Shown here piece after piece: positions 33,265 through 44,499 of a stretch of 64,000 nt of DNA (position 1 is the stretch's first letter; the number at the start of each line of letters is the position of its first letter). Source of the stretch: Sciurus carolinensis (Eukaryota > Chordata > Mammalia > Rodentia > Sciuridae); the NCBI RefSeq assembly GCF_902686445.1, contig NC_062214.1:50751177-50815176 (forward strand), given 5' to 3'. The notes below the pieces were generated by a model. The model saw nothing but the letters and a program-made list of their open reading frames with translations. It had not been told where the DNA came from and ran no database searches. Position numbers and translations under genes: made by a program.

Positions 33265-33625
33265 CAGATGCAACTGTTATCCTCTGGTTATGATTGTCTA
33301 TGCAGAAAACTTGAAATTATCTACAAGTGAGTAGATTGAATGAATGTTTAGCAAGGTTACTAGACATAAAATCAAGGTATAAAAATCAGCCTTTGTGGGT
33401 GGTGCGTGCCTGTAATCCCAGCAACTCGGGAGCCTGAGGCAGGAGGATCACAAGCTCAAGGCCAACTTCAGCAATTTAGCAAGACCCTGTCTCAAAATAA
33501 AACATTTAAAAATATTTTTAAATCAGCCTTATTTCTGTAAATTAAAAAAGAAAAAAAATAAATAACCAAAAAAAAAAAAAAAAAAAAAAAAGAGAGAGAG
33601 AAGTATCATTTACAATAGGCTTTAC
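33265..33625 (+). repeat. L1 ORF2 fragment interrupted by a B1
   Basis: gattgtctatgcagaaaact, tagcaaggttactagacata and atcatttacaatagg are ORF2 segments in plus order. A B1 monomer is inserted at 33394-33519, and a poly-A/GA tract lies at 33570-33600. Confidence 0.7.
33394..33519 (+). repeat. B1-like monomer with target-site duplication
   Basis: A B1 part without an ID unit sits between two copies of aaatcagcctt (33383-33393 and 33520-33530) inside the L1 fragment. Free B1 monomers are otherwise rare in this window. Confidence 0.88.
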
Positions 33626-33889
33626 ATTTTTTCCCCCAGAACATGTCTTGTACATGATGTGTGAGATTATTCCTGGATACTTAATGTATTTATTTTCCAC
33701 ATCTTGCCCAGAGCTCACCTAGCTATATAGGTGCTATGGCAGAGAGCCAGACAAGCAACCATGGGGCAAGGAGGCCTGGCCTGGACTTGGCTCTGTTTCC
33801 TTTTCAGCCAAGAGCCTGTGACACTTGGTTGGGCCTCAGACTCCTCAAGCGTGAAGTAAGGGATCCATTTCATCTGCAGTTCTTTTTGT

Positions 33890-34460
33890 GTGGCGTAATA
33901 TATATAAAACATAAAAGCTGCCTTTACAACTTTTAGGTTTACAGTCCAGTGACAGTAAGTACATTCATGTTGCTGAGCAAACATCACCAACCATCCATCT
34001 CCAGAATCTTTTCATCATCCCAAACTGAAACTCTATATCCATTAAACAATAACTCTCCATTCTTCCCTCACCCTAGCCCTTGGCAACCACCTTTCTCCTT
34101 TCCATATCTGTGAATTTGACCACTCTAGGGACCTCATGTAAGTGCAGTCATATAGTATTTGTCCTTTTGTGACTGGTTTCTTTCACTTATGATATTGTCC
34201 TCAAGATTCATTCATGTAGCATGTGACAGGATTCTGTTAGGCTTTAAGGCTGAATGATTTTCCATTGTATACATAGACCACGTTTTCTTTATTAATTAAT
34301 TCATGGATGCACATTGGAATTGTTTCCACCTTTTGGCTATTATGAACAAGGCTGCTGTGCACTTGTGTGTACAAGTATTTGAGTCCTTACTTTCAGTTCT
34401 TTTGTGTGTATACCTTGAAGTGCAATTACTGAATGTTTGAGGAGCTCCATATTCCATCTG
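33890..34460 (-). repeat. Old L1 fragment
   Basis: In reverse order it carries the familiar old-L1 segments ttacagtccagtgacagtaa, gagcaaacatcaccaacc, gtccttttgtgactggtttc, ttttccattgtatacatag and ggctattatgaacaaggctg. Confidence 0.8.
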
Positions 34461-34471
34461 TAGTTGTTTAT

Positions 34472-34630
34472 TTTTTTTGGTACCCCTGAGCTTCATCCAC
34501 AGTTCTTTTTATTTTTGGTTTTGAGACAGGATCACCCTAAGTTCCGCCAGGCTGACCTTGAACTTATGTTCCTCCTGTCTCAGCCTCCTAAGTAGCTAGA
34601 ATTACAGGGGTGCATCACTATGCTGGCCTT
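34472..34630 (-). repeat. B1-dID SINE, left member of a duplicated block
   Basis: The ID part is nearly lost (ggtacccctgagcttcatcc). The B1 part runs from tgagacaggatcaccctaag to aattacaggggtgcatc. It abuts a MER5-like remnant exactly as the SINE at 38470 does. Confidence 0.85.
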
Positions 34631-34635
34631 GATCT

Positions 34636-34762
34636 GCAATGCTTAATAGTGGGATCTATGATCACTTTGAAATTGCATGCCTCATTTTGGGTGTCTGAAC
34701 AGATGGGCATTTTTCTGGGAAGAAGATCCACTGTTTCAGCAGAAGGTATCATTATTCTGAAA
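34636..34762 (-). mobile_element. MER5-like (hAT-Charlie) remnant, copy A
   Basis: gggatctatgatcactttga, catttttctgggaagaagat and ccactgtttcagcagaagg resemble the reverse of the MER5A non-autonomous hAT element. Copy B is at 38606-38741. Confidence 0.6.
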
Positions 34763-35029
34763 AATTAAGAACAGAGCTAGAGGGTATTTGCAGATTCTTT
34801 TAAAACCAATATGTTCAGATTCTGAGAACTGAGTGCAGGGTATGGAGAGGTTAAGGAGCCTGGGTTCACCTTGCAACCAAGCCCAGGGAGAGACAGAGCT
34901 TTGCCAGGACTCTGTGAATGAGGAGGAGGTGCCTGGATATACCAGGGTTGAATGCAGAAACATTTACAGGCCCAGAGGTGACAAGACAGTGGGAGGGGTC
35001 CAGGATGCAGAGGCAGATTTGACAGGTAG

Positions 35030-35160
35030 TTCTTGTGCCATAGTAACCATGTGACCTTGCAAATCTTTTAACTGCTCTTGGCTTGTTCCCTATCTGTAAA
35101 ATGGTAACAATACCTACCACGCAATCAAGAGAGTATCAGATGAAATTCTGTAGATAGAAA
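35030..35160 (+). repeat. MIR fragment
   Basis: gtaaccatgtgaccttgcaa, ttccctatctgtaaaatgg and caatacctaccacg follow the MIR core. Confidence 0.65.
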
Positions 35161-35954
35161 TACCTTGCAAGAGATGATGGGGACTTGGACCCACTAATTA
35201 AATCAATGGCCAAAATCTGGGTTTAGAACAAAACAGAAAATACTTCAGAAACTCCAGAGTAAGACAGTTTACCCTGTCAGTGCCCTTGTTACATTGTTAC
35301 TTAATCATTACTCTGCTGTTAAATGGTTTACCACTTGATGGGTCTTGGCTTGTTCATAGCTGGCCCTGTCTGGCTGTATCTGGGTGTGGGTGGTGATGGG
35401 GCCAAGGTTTCCAAAACTCCTTCCCAGATTCCCTCAGGCTTCCCTTCTCCAGTCTTCCAGGTGGCCCTTGATGGGCCTGTGTGGCCTATGCTACTCCCGA
35501 GCCCACCCAGCACTTCCCAAGATGGGACCTGGCATGGAGCCAGGGTCTTTGGAATAAGAGACCCAGGTGAGTAGAAAGAATCCATTATTGATCTCAGCAA
35601 CAGCTGAAAGAGCCAGCTCAGAAAAGAGCAAAGGATTCTAGTGAAGTATAAGTTACATTTCAGGACTCAGAAAAAGTTACATGAAAGATGCTCTTCAAAT
35701 TTTTAAAAATTTTAACTTTTAATATTTTATGCAAACCAGTGGATTAAAAACACTCATAGTTGATGTTTAACTAGGGAAAATAAACACCTCTAGTTCCACT
35801 ACTGTACTTAAATAGAATATTACCAAGAACTTAGAAACCTACTTTCTGCTCCATTGTCCCCCAATCACATTCTTTCCTTCCTAATACTGGAGTGAACATT
35901 ATCCTGAACTTCCTCTTAGTAATGCTCTTACTTTTCTTTACAGTAAGAGTGTGT

Positions 35955-36015
35955 GGCATATATATATCACATATATATGTGTATGATATATGTATATTTG
36001 TATATATGTGCATAT
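35955..36015. repeat. TA-rich low-complexity tract
   Basis: Alternating TA with TGTATA and CATATA interruptions. It lies in otherwise unremarkable intergenic DNA. Confidence 0.9.
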
Positions 36016-36112
36016 AATCTGTTCTTTAATATTTTCTATAATCATACTGATGTATTTCTTTCCTTCTTTATCTTTTTACTCAACAGTATAGCATTTAGGT
36101 TAATCCATTATA

Positions 36113-36859
36113 TGTTAAGTGTTCCATTACTCTAACAAAATACCTGAGATACTGTTTGTCAGCTTTCTGTTACTGTGACAAAATACATGATAAAATCAAC
36201 TTAAAACGAGGAAAGGTTTATTTTGGCTCATGGTTTCAGGGGTTTCAGTTCATGGTCATTTGGCCTCACTTCCTTTGGGCCTGGGACAAGGGAATACATT
36301 ATGGTGGCAGTGTGTGGCAGAGGAGGATGCTCACCTCATGCTGTCCAGGAAGCAAAGAAAGAAAGGGGAAAGAGACTGGGTGGGGCCTTAGTACCCTCTC
36401 CAAAGACACAACCCCAATGAGCTGACTTCCAACTTCTAGTCTCCAGCTCTTTTGGGATCTACCATTTCCCAATAGCATCACGCTAAGGACCAAGTCCTTA
36501 ATATATGGGCCTTTGGAGAACATTCTCAATCCAAACTAAAGCATATAATCAACTTAAAGAGGAAAGGTTTATTTGGCTCATAGTTTTGGAGGTTTGGGTC
36601 TACAATCAGTTTCCCATTGCTTCTGGACCTGTGGTGAGGCAGCAATATGTGATAGGGCAATCTGTTTGATCAGGAAGCCAAGATAAAGGAAGAGGAAGAA
36701 ACTGGAGTCCTGCAATTCCCTTGGAGGTCACACCCCTGATGACCTAACCTCCTATTAGTCCAACCTCCTAAAATTTCCACCAACTAACAGCACCAAGTTG
36801 AGGACCAAGTTTTTAAACACATGGCCCTTTGGGGGACATTCCAGATGCAACCTGTAGCA
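36113..36859 (-). mobile_element. MaLR-like LTR, older copy split by a relative
   Basis: The outer copy consists of 36113-36152 (aacaaaatacctgagata) and 36544-36859 (taatcaacttaaagaggaa to aacctgtagca). Reading the minus strand it runs TGCTACAGG to ...AACA, with a poly(A) signal-like aataaacctt. Joined without the insert it is about 356 bp, a normal length for this LTR class. Family name is from memory. Confidence 0.7.
36153..36543 (-). mobile_element. MaLR-like LTR nested in a relative
   Basis: The 391-bp inner copy begins TGCTTTAGTTTGG and ends GCTGACAAACA on the minus strand, so it has TG...CA ends. Segments caacttaaaacgaggaaagg, ggctcatggtttcaggggtt and ctaaggaccaagtccttaa all recur in the outer copy. 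A clean target duplication was not found. Confidence 0.72.
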
Positions 36860-36894
36860 CCATTTAAATCCACATAGCTGTAGTTTATAGTTTA

Positions 36895-37020
36895 TTATAT
36901 TTATTTCTGTGTAGTATTGTATGACTATACAACAGTTTTATTTAGTTTACTGTTGGTGGGCATTTCGATTGTTTTCCAGGTTTTTGCTATTAAAGATGGT
37001 TTTGTATATCTCACATTGTG
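36895..37020 (-). repeat. Old L1 fragment
   Basis: gtagtattgtatgactatac and ctgttggtgggcatttcgat with ttgctattaaagatgg match old L1 ORF2 sequence in reverse. Confidence 0.55.
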
Positions 37021-37041
37021 AAGGATTTCCTGGTTGATGTT

Positions 37042-37143
37042 TTTTTTTTTTTTTTTTTTTTTTTGGCAGCACTAGGGGATTGAACCCAGGACCTTGTGCT
37101 TGCGAGGCAAGCACTCTACCAACTGAACTATATCCCCAGCCCA
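37042..37143 (-). repeat. ID SINE
   Basis: A T-run of about 24 is followed by ggggattgaacccaggacct, tgcgaggcaagcactctacc and tatatccccagccc, a well preserved long-form ID unit. The T-run is the A-tail of this element. Confidence 0.92.
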
Positions 37144-37365
37144 GGTTGATGGTTCTTAATCTTGGTTATGTATTGAAATTTCCTGAGAAGCATTTAAAAA
37201 TAAGAATGGTTGGTTCGTACTCCCAGAGGTTTCAGTTTAACAGATCTGAGGTTTGGCCTGGGCATTTGACTTTTAAAACTCCTCAGAGGTTTCTAGTGGG
37301 CATCTAAAAGTCTCCTGAGGACCACTTCTCTAGGAGGTCTGTTTTTTGTTTTACTTTTATCATTG

Positions 37366-37508
37366 TAATGTGAATTGACCACTGAGCTCCATCCCTAACC
37401 CTTTTTCTTTTGAGCCAAGTTCTTGCTTAGGCTGACCTCGAACTCCCCATGCTTCTGCCTCAGCCTCTTGAACTGCTGGGATTACAGGCATGTAGCACCA
37501 CACCTGGC
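37366..37508 (-). repeat. B1-dID SINE, diverged
   Basis: gaattgaccactgagctcca is the ID remnant. The B1 part lacks some bases around gagccaagttcttgcttagg and ends ggcatgtagcaccacacc. Confidence 0.88.
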
Positions 37509-38049
37509 AAGATTCTGCATTTCTAAGAAGCTCTTAGGTGAGGCTGATCCATGGCCCCATTTGGAGCAGGGCTAAGTAGTGGGGGGATCTGCCTTCAACT
37601 TCAATAGATAGTATGAAGTGAATTTCCAAGTAGCAACAGCACCCATTTAATCTCCCACAACAGTGAATGGGAGATCTAGTTTTCCACACTTGACACTCTC
37701 AGGCTTTGTACATTTTTGCCTAAAGAGTGGACATAAATTGTTATGTTCTGATCATTCATGAGAATAAGCAGCTTTTCAAAAATGTAGGGGTCATTTGTAA
37801 GTTCTATATTGTGAGATGGCTGCACATGACTTTTCTACTTATCTGATAGGTTTCTGAATGTGTTTTTCTTTTTCCTTTCAGATTAGTTATGTAATCTGAA
37901 TACTAATCCTTTATTTAGTTTACTTATATTTCATTTATATGCTGTAACCATATTCATTCAGTTTCTCCCTTGAATAAAATATTCTTCATAAGTCCTATAC
38001 CTCAGCAGTATCCTGAGTGACAGCCTGTTCTCTGATTAAGATGGAACCT

Positions 38050-38108
38050 TGATGGCTGGAGATATGACTCAGTGGTAGAAGTGGTAGAGTGCTTTTCCTA
38101 GCATGCCC
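38050..38108 (+). repeat. ID SINE, left arm of an inverted pair
   Basis: gctggagatatgactcagtg with a duplicated gtggtaga and ttcctagcatgccc. It ends abruptly at the CT repeat. Confidence 0.8.
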
Positions 38109-38110
38109 AA

Positions 38111-38114
<4 letters not shown>

Positions 38115-38188
<74 letters not shown>
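38115..38188. repeat. (CT)n microsatellite
   Basis: A 74-base CT tract is broken once by TTTCC, between two ID units of opposite orientation. Confidence 0.97.
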
Positions 38189-38194
<6 letters not shown>

Positions 38195-38283
38195 CCAGTG
38201 CTAGGAATTCAGTGCTAGGAATTGATTTTGGAGATTCTACATGCCAGGGAAGCACTCGATTGCTGAGCCACATTCCCAGCTCC
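38189..38283 (-). repeat. ID SINE, right arm of an inverted pair
   Basis: A T-run then a tandem cagtgctaggaatt, tgattttggagattctac and gattgctgagccacattccc. Box B is degraded. Confidence 0.78.
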
Positions 38284-38469
38284 TATCTATTTTTTATTAG
38301 AATATAAATTTCAAGAGGATAGGAGCTTTGTTCAATGGTTCATCCCCAGAACCAAACAGTACTTAAAAATCATAAATATGTGTGGAATGAATGTGTGAAT
38401 AAAAGGAATGGATCTTGATAATGGGACCTGATTAAAAGAATGGTTATTTTATTTCCTTATTTATTTATT

Positions 38470-38605
38470 TATCCCCAGTCTTTTTTATTTTTGATTTTGA
38501 GACAGGATCACTCTAAGTGTCTCCATGCTGGCCTTGAACTTGTGATCCTCCTGTCTCAGTCTCCCCAGGTATTTGGAATTACATGGGTTCACCACCATGG
38601 TCTAG
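38470..38605 (-). repeat. B1 SINE, right member of a duplicated block
   Basis: ttgagacaggatcactctaa to aattacatgggttcacc parallels the SINE at 34472-34630 and shares its unusual gacaggatcac. The next bases gatcagcaat match gatctgcaat there. Confidence 0.85.
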
Positions 38606-38741
38606 ATCAGCAATTCTTAATAGGAGTCTTGGGATCTATGACCACTTTGAAATTGCATACCATATTCTGAGTGTCTGCACTTATAGACATTTTTCTGGGA
38701 AGAAGACCCACTGTTTGAGCAAAAGGTATCATTATTCTGAT
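38606..38741 (-). mobile_element. MER5-like (hAT-Charlie) remnant, copy B
   Basis: gggatctatgaccactttga, catttttctgggaagaaga and aaaaggtatcattattctga match copy A at 34636-34762 at about 85% by eye. Similarity stops right after attattctga. Confidence 0.6.
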
Positions 38742-38754
38742 GGGGCATAGTGCT

Positions 38755-38970
38755 TTGGCATGTGTCTGTGGAGTCCTTCACTGGAATTTCAGCTCTACCA
38801 GCTCCCAGCTGTGTGTCACAGGGATGCTGGTTAACTTGTCTGGGCTTCACTTTATTTTTTTCACCTGTCAAATAAGGATGAATTGGTACTTACCTCAGAA
38901 AATTAATATGAAGATTATATGAGACTAGAACACACTGAACTCTGAACACTAGCTATTATCACCTGGAGAA
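38755..38970 (+). repeat. MIR
   Basis: tcagctctaccagctcccag, cacctgtcaaataaggatga, aattaatatgaagattatat and actagctattatcacc follow the MIR order. Confidence 0.6.
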
Positions 38971-40129
38971 ATGGAACATTTTATTCTTTAACAAAAGAAT
39001 TTTACTCAGTAACACATGAGTAAGAAGCCTCTTGAAATGCATGGGGAAATGTGTCATTCACTTGACATGTACTGAGTCTCTACATTCCAGGCCTTAAATC
39101 ATATACATCCATGGCTTTTGTGTTCATAAGAGTTTCCCCTGGGTTTTATTTTTATTTTTGATGGAGAATTTTCTTCGTAAAATATCATTTTACCTTCAGA
39201 ACCACAGAAAGCATTTCATTGCTCTTCTACACATTGACAATGAGTGGCCCCTCCTCAGAAGGCAGCAACCATCAGGTTTGTCTTCTGAAGACAGAAGACA
39301 GCCCCCACATTCCCACCCAAAATGATGTATCTTAGAAAAACCAGGGACCTGATATCACCCAGGACTTATAGCCTTTTCCTTTACTATGTGAAGGGAAGTC
39401 TCTGAAGTCAGGTGCACATTCTCCCCAATCCACCAGTTGTTTAGTAAACTTGGATACCTCCTATATTTTCAAACTACATCAGCTTATTGCTGTGGCTTAT
39501 AACTTGACCAGAAAACTTCATGTGCCGATTTAGGACCTGCCACAAGCATAGATTCGCCAACCTGGGAGATTTCTTGGGAAATCCCTGGTGTGGGACTCCC
39601 CAATATGAGATAGGCCACAGATTCTGAGTGGGGAGTTGGGAAAAAGGAGAGGAGGAGAAGGAGGAAATTACAGCAATATGTCCTGAATTCATATATTCTA
39701 ACCACTCTGTTGATGGAGTAAATGTTATGCTTTGCCTATATATTTATTATTATTTTGAAATTTATATAGATAGAGCTATGATTAATAAGCCATTCTGCAT
39801 ACTGATTTAAACCATTCTTGGACTCACTGGTATTTAATTGTGTGAAATATTTTCTTAATCAACAAATAATTGAGTAGAAATTCTATCGCTATCCTAGACT
39901 AGTGTTTCTCAGAGTGTGGTTCTGGGCCTACAGTATCAACATCAACTGGGAATGCTTTAGAAACACAGATTCTTGGTGCCATTCCAGATCTATTGAATCA
40001 GAAACTGGTGATGGAGCCCAATAATCAGTTTTACTCCTTCCCAGTGATTCCATAAGATTCATGTTAAAAGCTAAGACTCACGGAGCTAGATTAAAAAAAA
40101 AAAAAAGATTAGAGTTAAAAGGGATCCTT

Positions 40130-40304
40130 GGCCAGCACACTGGTGCACACCTGTAATCCCAAAGACTCAGGAGGTTGAGGCAGGAGGATCACAAGTTCCA
40201 GGCCAGTATGGTCAATTTAGCAAGGGGCTGACTCAAAATTAAAATAAAAATAAAAAGGGCTGGGAATGTAGCTCAGTGGTGGAGCAACCCTGTTTTCAAT
40301 CCCC

Positions 40305-40308
<4 letters not shown>
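40130..40308 (+). repeat. B1-dID SINE
   Basis: ggccagcacactggtgcaca to gctgactcaaaattaaa, then gaatgtagctcagtggtgga and ttcaatccccagtaa, whose tail is a CA microsatellite. Confidence 0.92.
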
Positions 40309-40348
<40 letters not shown>

Positions 40349-40350
40349 AC
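40309..40350. repeat. (CA)n microsatellite
   Basis: It starts at the 3' end of the SINE, where the A-tail should be; SINE tails often seed CA repeats. Confidence 0.97.
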
Positions 40351-40998
40351 AAAGCCAGGGTGGGGGGAACCCTACTGAGCATTAATAGTTCTAGAAATAG
40401 TCTCTAACAATAGTTCCTAGGAAGGAAAAAATATATTGTCTTTGGTCATTGTAACAAGTAACCAGAAGAACTGGTTTTTAAGTGACAGTCTTTCAAGTGA
40501 CATTTCCCATCTACAAGAGCTTCCAAAGGCCAGCCAATCAGTAACAGCCTCCCTCCAGGCTTCCTAAAGTTCTTTTTATCTCAAAAACCAACAACTGAGC
40601 CCCACACTTTCCAAAAGCTTAATTTGTTGTGTTCGACCCTCCCATTGCTCAGCTCCAGACGTGCAGCAGTGGTCCCTTCCTTCAAGTTCCCATGCAAAAA
40701 GTTGAGCTGTCTACAGGGTAGACAGATGTGGTAAAAGCATGAGGTAGGCCAGGTGTGATATGATGCTGACCTGCAAAGACTCTGACATACACTCATCGTG
40801 TGCAGGCCTGTCTGCTGCCCCATGTGGTACACAGGGCAGCTTGCAATGACAGTTCAGCCCTTCACCTGCACACATCCTATTCAGTTTAGGCCATCCAAGG
40901 GAAGGGAAAATAGCCAAGAGCAGAGACCGATACACAAATTCTAGTATAGCTCATTCCCTTGGTAACATACTTTCTGTGCTTTGAAAAGAAGAACCAGG

Positions 40999-41079
40999 AG
41001 GCTGGGGTGCAGCTCAGTGATGAAATGTGTACCTAGCATGCTCAAGGTCCTGGGTTCCATCCTAAGCATCAGAATTAAA
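40999..41079 (+). repeat. ID SINE
   Basis: aggctggggtgcagctcagt, acctagcatgctcaaggtcc and ttccatcctaagcatc, followed by a run of about 17 A residues. Confidence 0.9.
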
Positions 41080-41868
41080 AAAAAAAAAAAAAGTCATGGC
41101 ATGATAAAATGAAACAAAGATGCTTCCAGGTCATCATTCAGTGAAGTCATGAAGTATGTGTGTTCTATCAAAGGGTATTAGCACATTTGCTTCTTGATTG
41201 TCTAGGAAGGATATGGAACATCTCAATGGCATTTACCTATATTTTATTTTCCATGCTAGGAGTTTATCTTTGGGAATGTTGTATGAATCATAGTGGAGAA
41301 ATGTTTATTTATGTGTCTCTCCAGCATTTACTAAGGCCATTAGTGTGCCACTCTGCAGACAGAGAAATATGTAAGCTGGGTCTCTGTGTTGCAAAGCTCA
41401 CAGATGGAGGTGGGGAAGGTAGAAACCATATGTAGGCACATTGCACACACACACTGCTGCGATTCCATAATGAAACTCTGTATAAGCTCCCATAAGAACT
41501 CAGGGTCGGGGGGGTGGTCAGAAAGGTCCCCCAGGGACAGTGACACTTGAGGTGAGTCTCAAAGGCTGACTCCATGTTTACCCGGCAAAAAAAGATAATG
41601 AACTCTTTCCTGAAATGTAAAAATGGGCTGCCAACCAAACACACTCTGGCTTCCAACAGCATTATGGAAATAAAACTGAATTAGTTGGTATTTGGAAGGA
41701 GACCCAAAACATCTAAATGTCCAGGATACATCCTGTTTAGACTATACTTCCTATAAATGGCCATTGGTACAACTGATGCTGTAATCCAGAAATTGAAATT
41801 TGTTGTCAACCAAAAAATACTTTTGGATGGCACTGGGACTATATCTGTTAATAAATGATGTAGTTTGG

Positions 41869-42054
41869 CTGGGCATGGTAGTGCATATCTGTCATCCCAG
41901 CAGTTTGGGAGGCTGAGGCAGAAGGGTTGCAAGATGGAGGTCAGTCTGGGACGTTTAGGGAGATCTTTTCTCAAATTAAAAAAAAAAAATTTTTTAAAGG
42001 ACCGGGCATGTAGCTCATTGGTACAGTAGCCCTGGGTTCAATCCCCAGTACCAC
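41869..42054 (+). repeat. B1-dID SINE
   Basis: ggctgggcatggtagtgcat, an A-run/TTTTTT linker, then gcatgtagctcattggtaca and ttcaatccccagtaccac. Confidence 0.92.
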
Positions 42055-42759
42055 AGAAAGAAGAAAAATGACTATATTTGGATCCACTGGCACTTACATT
42101 CCAGTAATATCTGGACAACAGGCAATAAACAAAGAAATAAGGGGAAAATAAATCTTGGTAAGGAGATGGAAGGCAGAGTGATAGGACATGACTCTATAAG
42201 GAAAATAGGAAAGACATTTTCCAGTGAGTGACTTTTGAGCAGATGCCTGAATGAAGTGAGAGTTGGTCATGTAGATATCTGGGGGGTTTGAGAGGGCATC
42301 CCAGGCAGAAGAGAAGTGAGTTCAAAGGACCTTGGACTGGAATGCACTTGTGCTAAAGAAACAGCAAGAGGCGAGTGACTGAGTGAGTGAGCAGGATGGT
42401 TAGTGATGGAGGTGGAAGCTGCAGAGAGTGGCTCCATTCACAGGTCATGTAATGCCTCTGCATTTTTATCTGAGTGAAAAGTAATTTGTCAGAGTAGGGG
42501 AGGATCTGACATCTGTTTTGGAAGGAAAATTCTGACTGTAATTTATTTTTAATGCTTCTTTGACATGCCAAGAGACTGTCTAATATTAGGGTCATCCAGA
42601 TCCCTCCTACAACAATTCTTTGGTTGCATCTATTAAGCTCACAAATATTTGTGGTGATCTCCACATGACATATTCTCTTCTATGGAGGAAGTTTCCAAAG
42701 GAAGAACTGTAAATGTTGAATAAAAGCATTTTAACTATGCTGGCAATAAAATCCAAGAA

Positions 42760-43170
42760 ACTAAAATTCCAATGAAATATAGTATGTTTTCTATCAAATT
42801 GACAAAGCATTTAAAAATAAACAAGAAAAGGAATACCAAGTGTTAGAGGGGGGTCCAGGAACTGGGTCTTCTCAGATGTTGATTGTTGGAGCAGAGACTA
42901 GTCCCAGTTTTCTGGAGGGTACTTTGGCCTAAGGTAGGTGCACACTGAAATTATGCCAGAGAAATGACAAGAGAAGCATCAAAAATGTAGGCCTTATCTA
43001 GAATGCTGAAACCAGGAATGGGGATTGATTACATAAATTATGTCCATATTAGGAAATAGCATACCACTTTAAAGTAATGTTGAAAGAGATGTAAGAGTTG
43101 GGGAAGTGATGTATTACTAAGTGAAAAAATAGTACATATGGTATCTTTTTAAAAAAATTATTTAAATTTT
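42760..43170 (+). repeat. Old L1 fragment
   Basis: aaggaataccaagtgttag, tctggagggtactttggcc, gggattgattacataaatta and actaagtgaaaaaatagtac follow old L1 (L1ME-like) ORF2/3' order. Confidence 0.6.
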
Positions 43171-43464
43171 TGACTATGTGATAAATTCATTTGGTTTTAA
43201 AAGAAAAAAGTCAAATAAGTGTGAAGGAGAAGTTGGTTTCCCATTCTTGTCTTTCATCTTCCTAATACCTTACCAGAGCTATTGAGCACTAGAAGGGCCA
43301 TAGGAACCATATTTTCACCTTCTTTTGCATCATTCTAGATAATTTCTTATGTATCTACATATAAATGCAAATATATAATACTTTTCCTTTCCTCCATTGC
43401 ATAAATAGGAGTATTTAATTTTTTTTTTATTTTAGTAATAGTCATTTACCAAGATAATTATGAA

Positions 43465-43538
43465 CTGAGGATGTAGCTCAGTTGTAGAGCTTTTGCCTAG
43501 CATGCGCAAGACCCTGGGTTCAATCCTCACTACTGAAA
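43465..43538 (+). repeat. ID SINE
   Basis: gaggatgtagctcagttgta, ttgcctagcatgcgcaagac and ttcaatcctcactactg: a good long-form ID with an A/C tail. Confidence 0.9.
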
Positions 43539-43579
43539 AACAACAAAACCCCCAAAACTTTATTCCTTTGTTTCCCCTT

Positions 43580-43690
43580 TGAGGGAGATGGGGGTCTCAT
43601 TTAGTCACTGAGGCTGATCCCACATTTGAGATCCTCCTTTCTCAGTCTTGAGTTGCTGTGATTATAGGCATGTGCCACTGCACCCAGCTA
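43580..43690 (-). repeat. B1 fragment
   Basis: tgggggtctcatttagtcac to ataggcatgtgccactgc; it lacks an ID unit. The ID at 43465 points the opposite way, so they are separate insertions. Confidence 0.82.
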
Positions 43691-43842
43691 TTATTCCTTT
43701 AAAAAAAAAAAAAAAAAAACAGCTACAAAGTACTGCATCCTTTGGATGTAACTTAATTTATTTAATTAGCCCTACAATTAGGCATTTTGGCTATTTCCTT
43801 TTTTTTTTTTTTTTTTTTAACTATTATAAATAGAATTGCTGC

Positions 43843-44014
43843 TGGTCTTGGTCACATCTGTAATCCCAGTTGCTCAGGAGGCTAACTCAGGTAGGGGAAT
43901 CACAAGTCAAAGCCAGCCTGAGCATTTAGTGACCTGTCTCTAAATAAAATATAAAAAGTGCTGGGGATGTGGCTCAGTGGTTGAGTGCCCCTGGGCTCCA
44001 TCCCCAGTACCAAA
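43843..44014 (+). repeat. B1-dID SINE
   Basis: gctggtcttggtcacatctg to gacctgtctctaaataaaat, then gggatgtggctcagtggttg and tccatccccagtacc, with a long A/C-rich tail to 44075. Confidence 0.9.
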
Positions 44015-44094
44015 AAAAAACCCCAAACAAACAAAACCCCCCCAAAAAAACAAAAAACAACAAAACAAAAACCAGAAAGCTGATATGTATTAAT

Positions 44095-44400
44095 AATTTT
44101 ATACCACAAAACTTGTAGAACATATTCCCAAAAGTGGAGTTTCTGAGTCAAACGTTATGTATATTTTCATAAATCTTGTCTTATTGCCCTTACATCTTGT
44201 ACCAAATCCAGCTTCCATTGGTGATGTATGTTAGAGTCTGCTCTCACCTTCTGTCTCCCCCAGCAAAGGTGATTTCAAAGTTTTGGATTTTTGCCAATCT
44301 GATTATTTTTGCAGTGTAGTATTAGTTTTCATTTCATCTTTTCAAATGTTTAGAACTCTTTGGGTCTCCTTCTCTACTGTTTGTATGTTAGCTTTTATAA
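44095..44400 (-). repeat. Old L1 fragment
   Basis: ttcccaaaagtggagtttct, tttttgccaatctgattatt and tttgtatgttagcttttata in this order fit old L1 3' sequence in reverse. Diverged. Confidence 0.5.
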
Positions 44401-44499
44401 GAAATGCTCATTCATGTATTCATCCATTCATAATGTAAATACCAACCGACTCTGACTCTTCAGTGTCATCAGGGGAGTTCATGGAGAGGGGGACCCCAA

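Noticed and set aside
38089..38307. Ser-Leu and Arg-Glu repeat frames on both strands
   Set aside because: They translate the CT microsatellite between two ID units.
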